Shown piece after piece: positions 60,614 through 64,000 of a DNA stretch of 64,000 nt (its first letter is position 1; every line of letters starts with the position of its first letter). Under the pieces are notes generated by a model. The model did no database searches and was not told the origin of the DNA. It saw only the letters and a list, made by a program, of their open reading frames with translations. This DNA is from Tomocerus qinae. Its lineage: Eukaryota > Arthropoda > Collembola > Entomobryomorpha > Tomoceridae. The position numbers and the translations under genes are program-made. The stretch lies in NCBI GenBank assembly GCA_020055645.1, contig CM034546.1:82894001-82958000 (forward strand). Reading direction: 5' to 3'.

Positions 60614-61759
60614 ATATTAAATATAATAATATAATATATATTAAATAACTTTGTTACTTTGTTGAATTAATCAACCCATGTTGTAGTTTAAACTTATTAC
60701 TGTGTCGTTATCGGCAAACTTTATATGTATAAGTCAGTAGACTAATAAAGTCGATGTATGTATCTCTGAAAGTTTAGGCCTTAGAAAACCGTGGTTTTTT
60801 GTGAGAAGTCGAGCATCTGCTACTCTTTCAATTAGCTATTGCTATTTTGAAAAAGCTTGCACTTCAAAAATTAACTTTTTGAAATCTTTACAATTGAGGT
60901 AGAATCGCCCTAAGCTTAATGGCCAAAAATGCCCGATATTAAGCTTAATGCCTAGTCTTTAAGCTTAGTGCCTAGGCTTTAAGCTTAATGCCTGGTCTTA
61001 TTGCCTGATTTGATTGGAAATCAATGTAAACAGAAAAAACTTAAGTCTAATATACACATTCCATGTGTATTTATGTAAAATGCAAATGTACACGGTTAGG
61101 GATAGTCATTTAAAACAATAATATGGGATTTTTACATGTATTTTAATTTCATAAATTTTACAAATGCTATATGCTAACACCACCGCCATTCGGATTTCCC
61201 AGTAAGTCGAGAGTTGCATCGTTGTGACAATTCGAGCCTTCAGTTCAGCAATGTCTTGAGGTGTGGTTTATTCGTAATAAATGCGTGATTTAAAGTGTCT
61301 CCAAAGGAAAAATATCAATTGTCCACATTTTACATAAATACACACATGGACTGTGTATATTAGACTTAAGTTTTTTCTGTTTACATTGATTTCCAATCAA
61401 ATCAGGCAATATGACCAGGCATTAAGCTTAATGCCGAGTAAAATTCAGGCTTAAAGCCTAGGCATTAAGCTTAATGCCGGGCATTTTTAGGCATTAAGCT
61501 TATTGCCTAGGCATTAAACTTAATGCTTGAATTTACTCATTTCCGTTAATATATGCACCCACAGTGATCACATTTCATGATAAATGTGCAGAGTAGTCAA
61601 ATCACGTTATATGCACAGTGGTCACATGCGGCACAATTTTGTAAATTTAAATCTACTACCGTGACCATTTGTATGTTAATTGGTGATTGTGCACATTTGT
61701 CATGTAATTTTAAAACAGTGCATCTATTTGAAGCTATTTCTTTATGATTCCACGGGTGT

Positions 61760-62070
61760 ACGCTTTTATCACGTTATTTGACCACTGTGCGGTTTTGTTT
61801 TGTGGTTTGACCAATGCGGTTTTATCATGTGATTTGACCACTGTGCATTTTTATCCTGTGATTTAACCACTGTGCGGTTTTATTATGTGACTTGACGACT
61901 GTGCGGTTTTATCATGTGATTTGACTACTGTGTCATTATGTCATGTGACTTGACGACTGTGCGGTTTTATCATGTGATTTGACCCCTGTGCTGTTATGTC
62001 TTGTGATTTGCAAACTTTTTCGTTATGTCATGTGATTTGTAAACTGTGTCGTTATGTCATGTAATTTGAC
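61760..62070 (-). repeat. 29-bp array in the right inverted arm
   Basis: Reverse-complement copies of the 29-bp unit (tcatgtgatttgaccactgt), more diverged than those inside the tandem units. Confidence 0.85.
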
Positions 62071-62210
62071 TCAGACACATGCATTATCCGCGTAGGTATA
62101 ATACGTGGTCTCGGAGAACATACGTATGATGCATGTGCCTGAGAACATAGGGATAATGCATATGTCTGAGTGCGTAAGGATACGTCATGTGCCTAAGCAC
62201 ATAGGAAGGC

Positions 62211-62743
62211 CCCTCCCTACGGCTCTGTCACGCATTTATTGCTATTTTCAGTATTGCACTGTGGCAGTAATCGCTTTTCTACTAAACCGTTTTTCTATTA
62301 TTTTCTGCTTACAACACCAGTGATGGTATTGGCATAGAGAAAGGTCATGTCTCTAGCTTATGACTGTCCATGCCTTCAAACTTTCGGGTATGCTATGACT
62401 TGCACATCCATCGGGTAAAAATCTTTAATTTTCACAGCAATCTAAATGTCGGGTAGAAGGACGTCTGTTGTCGGGTGGGAAGGCGGCGGGTGTCTGTTGG
62501 TTAGGCAACGGGTGTCCGGTAGTTAGTTGTCGGACGTCGGGTGGGAAGGATTTGGTCGCTGTCGGGCATCGGGTGTCTGGTAGTTGGCTCTCGGTTGTCG
62601 GGTAGATAGGATTTGGTCGTTGTCGGGTGTCGGGTGGGAAGGAGTCTGGTAATAGTTGGCTGTCTGGTGTCGGGTAGGTAGATAGGATGAGCCTCAAGTA
62701 AACAGTAAAATTGTTGACTTTTGTCGAGGTCAGAGCGGTCTAA
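62211..62743 (-). repeat. Right terminal inverted repeat, CCCGAC-rich
   Basis: Inverted counterpart of 45572-46026, about 78 bp longer because the gtcggg minisatellite region (62447-62680) has extra copies. Ends tcgaggtcagagcggtctaa. Confidence 0.85.
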
Positions 62744-62848
62744 TTTAAAGTGAAAACAACGTATGTGAGGCTGTCACAGTCCTGCCATGTGAAATAATTT
62801 CATCTGTTTTTCACACCCCTATGGAAACATCCTAGAGATGACATCGAA

Positions 62849-62886
62849 AATGACCTTCTCACCTCGACAAAAGTCAACAATTTTAC
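62849..62886. repeat. Isolated terminus of the composite family
   Basis: tgaccttctcacctcgacaa followed by aagtcaacaattttactt resembles the left end of the composite (ctctgacctcgacaaaagtc) in direct orientation, 105 bp outside it. Confidence 0.6.
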
Positions 62887-63052
62887 TTGTCTAGAATCTA
62901 TACCGTTATTGCTTTCCAGCAATACGGTCTAGTATCGTTGGCTCTACCAAATGCATTCTGTTTGCCACGGAATCCGTGGCAAACAGAGGTGATGACCGAC
63001 AATGAGGCGAGGTGGAAATGAGTGGAGGCGGCCAAAATATCCATGGTTATTA
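62886..63052. mobile_element. Half of a foldback like that at 21101
   Basis: gtctagaatctataccgtta, the gccacggaatccgtggcaaa palindrome and gatgaccgacaatgaggcga match the left half of 21101-21407. The other arm is missing. Confidence 0.7.
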
Positions 63053-63540
63053 TAATAAATAATAAATCAGAACACAGCATTTCATTTCAAAAGTTGTATG
63101 ACTTTCATCAACATTCTCAGGGGGAATATTTATTGCAATATGTGTCAATTTTAGTACCTCAGTTAAATGTCTTTCCAAAATAAGAAATAAAAAGGGATAG
63201 AAAAAAGAAAGTCATCGTTTATTTCGTTCAAAATTCAAACAACTATCTTTGGCCTTTCAGCTAATTCAGCCTGGCTATTCACAATGATTATTTATTTAGC
63301 CAGCTAAAATGGAACGGGAAGAGAGTATGGACCATCATCTGTCAGTGTACATAAGCTGCTTGAATTTAATTTGTGTGTGTGTGTTATTATTTGAGAGACT
63401 GAATTTGACTGAGTAGCGTTGAAATGTTACAAACAAATACAAGCTCTCAACACACACACGAAATTAAATAATATTCTCAGCTTGATAAACTTAATAGGAA
63501 AAGGGAGGGGAGTGAGTTCATAAGTAGGAAACCTCTAATT
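63053..63540. other. Repeat fragments, no gene
   Basis: 63060-63175 resembles the arm of element W (cagaacacagcatttcattt; gggggaatatttattgcaat). 63352-63484 has a short inverted pair around gtgtgtgtgtgt / acacacacac (aagctgcttgaattt against aaattaaataatattctcagctt). No coding sequence seen. Confidence 0.5.
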
Positions 63541-63559
63541 TAAATTCCTAAAAGATCAA

Positions 63560-64000
63560 AATGGATTAATGGTCACTATAAAAATCAGCAGTAAATCATA
63601 GAATAATGTTTACCATCAAAATCAACAGAAAATCATAGAATAATGTTCACTATCAAAATCAACAGAAAATCTTAGAATAATGTTCACTATCAAAATCAAC
63701 AGAAAATCAAAGTAGATAATTGTTGACTAAAAATCAACAAAAACCTCAAAATTGATTAATATTGAGTATCAAAATAAACAAAAAGTCAAAATTGATTAAT
63801 ATTGAGTTTAAAAATCAAAAGACAATCTAAATTGAATAATATTGAGTATTAAAATCAAAAGAAAATCCTATAATCCTATAATATGTATTTTCCGGTTATC
63901 TTTACTTTATTATAAAATCTTAAATTTTGTCGAAGCGGAGTTAAATATTGGATACTATCCGTTAACAATTCATAGGAAACACAATTTAATTTTTAATGTC
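63560..64000 (+). mobile_element. Array-plus-tail element, copy 3 (cut by window end)
   Basis: Units of gttcactatcaaaatcaacag run to about 63870. The start of the conserved tail follows (tcgaagcggagttaaatatt near 63931). It continues past the window. Confidence 0.8.

Larger units (their letters stand above)
57867..61627 (+). repeat. Tandem unit 4 (3,761 bp)
   Basis: Second 21-bp array at 59261-60020, about 36 copies. The remainder is 3,001 bp. It has private changes (caatagttgc, gatcgtgcta, aatataataat). After the last junction base the sequence leaves the unit (gtcacatgc|ggcacaatt) and enters the right inverted arm. Confidence 0.92.
45572..62743. mobile_element. 17.2-kb composite with long inverted ends and four tandem units
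   Basis: The outermost 20 bases are TTAGACCGCTCTGACCTCGA at the left and their exact complement at the right (ending 62743). Inverted similarity continues through 45572-46026 and 62211-62743, and more loosely through the 29-bp arrays to about 61760. Inside, four units of constant sequence are repeated head to tail. No transposase, Polinton or Helitron protein was recognised, only a frameshifted endonuclease-like relic. It looks like a giant non-autonomous foldback-type element that grew by tandem duplication. Target duplication not clear. Confidence 0.75.

Noticed and set aside
45572-62743. Maverick/Polinton element (similar length, long TIRs)
   Set aside because: No polymerase B, integrase, ATPase or capsid-like frame; the interior is four non-coding tandem units.

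Overview
The window reads as AT-rich nuclear DNA of an animal, probably an invertebrate. Three things point there. Spliced exons of a metazoan-type mitochondrial aconitase lie on the minus strand. There is a full-length BEL/Pao retrotransposon, a group known from animals. APE-type non-LTR retrotransposons, hAT-like MITEs and foldback elements are dense throughout. I cannot name the species.

Left third (1-20.6 kb): three consecutive coding exons of ACO2 at 20432-20621, 4678-4841 and 589-757 (minus strand, with matching splice phases) are separated by introns of about 15.6 kb and 3.9 kb. The introns are filled with a 20-bp satellite, an 18-bp satellite inside a foldback, tandem palindromic MITEs, array-plus-tail elements carrying 40-bp minisatellites, a broken non-LTR element (11.6-15.8 kb) that itself carries insertions, and a long-TIR element (16.8-19.7 kb) split by a 1.77-kb repeat here called X. 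Exon 1 of ACO2 and everything 3' of exon 4 were not found.

Middle (20.6-45.5 kb): foldbacks and MITEs, several with clear target duplications, and a second copy of X in opposite orientation (27921-30792). Its extra length is accounted for exactly by two younger TIR insertions. Then comes a BEL/Pao element (33703-41374) with one intact 1589-codon gag-pol frame and LTRs that differ by a single 178-bp gap. No primer-binding site is visible and the start of gag appears to be missing. A further X copy and a second decayed non-LTR element follow.

Right third (45.6-62.7 kb): a 17.2-kb structure bounded by long inverted repeats that contain CCCGAC-rich minisatellites. Inside are four near-identical tandem units. 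Each is about 3,000 bp of constant sequence plus a variable 21-bp minisatellite (about 22, 72, 35 and 36 copies). Every unit carries the same frameshifted relic of a protein domain resembling the endonuclease region of R2-type retrotransposons. This composite amplified element is the most unusual object here; I do not recognise it as a described family. Apart from ACO2 I found no convincing host gene, tRNA, rRNA or CRISPR array.
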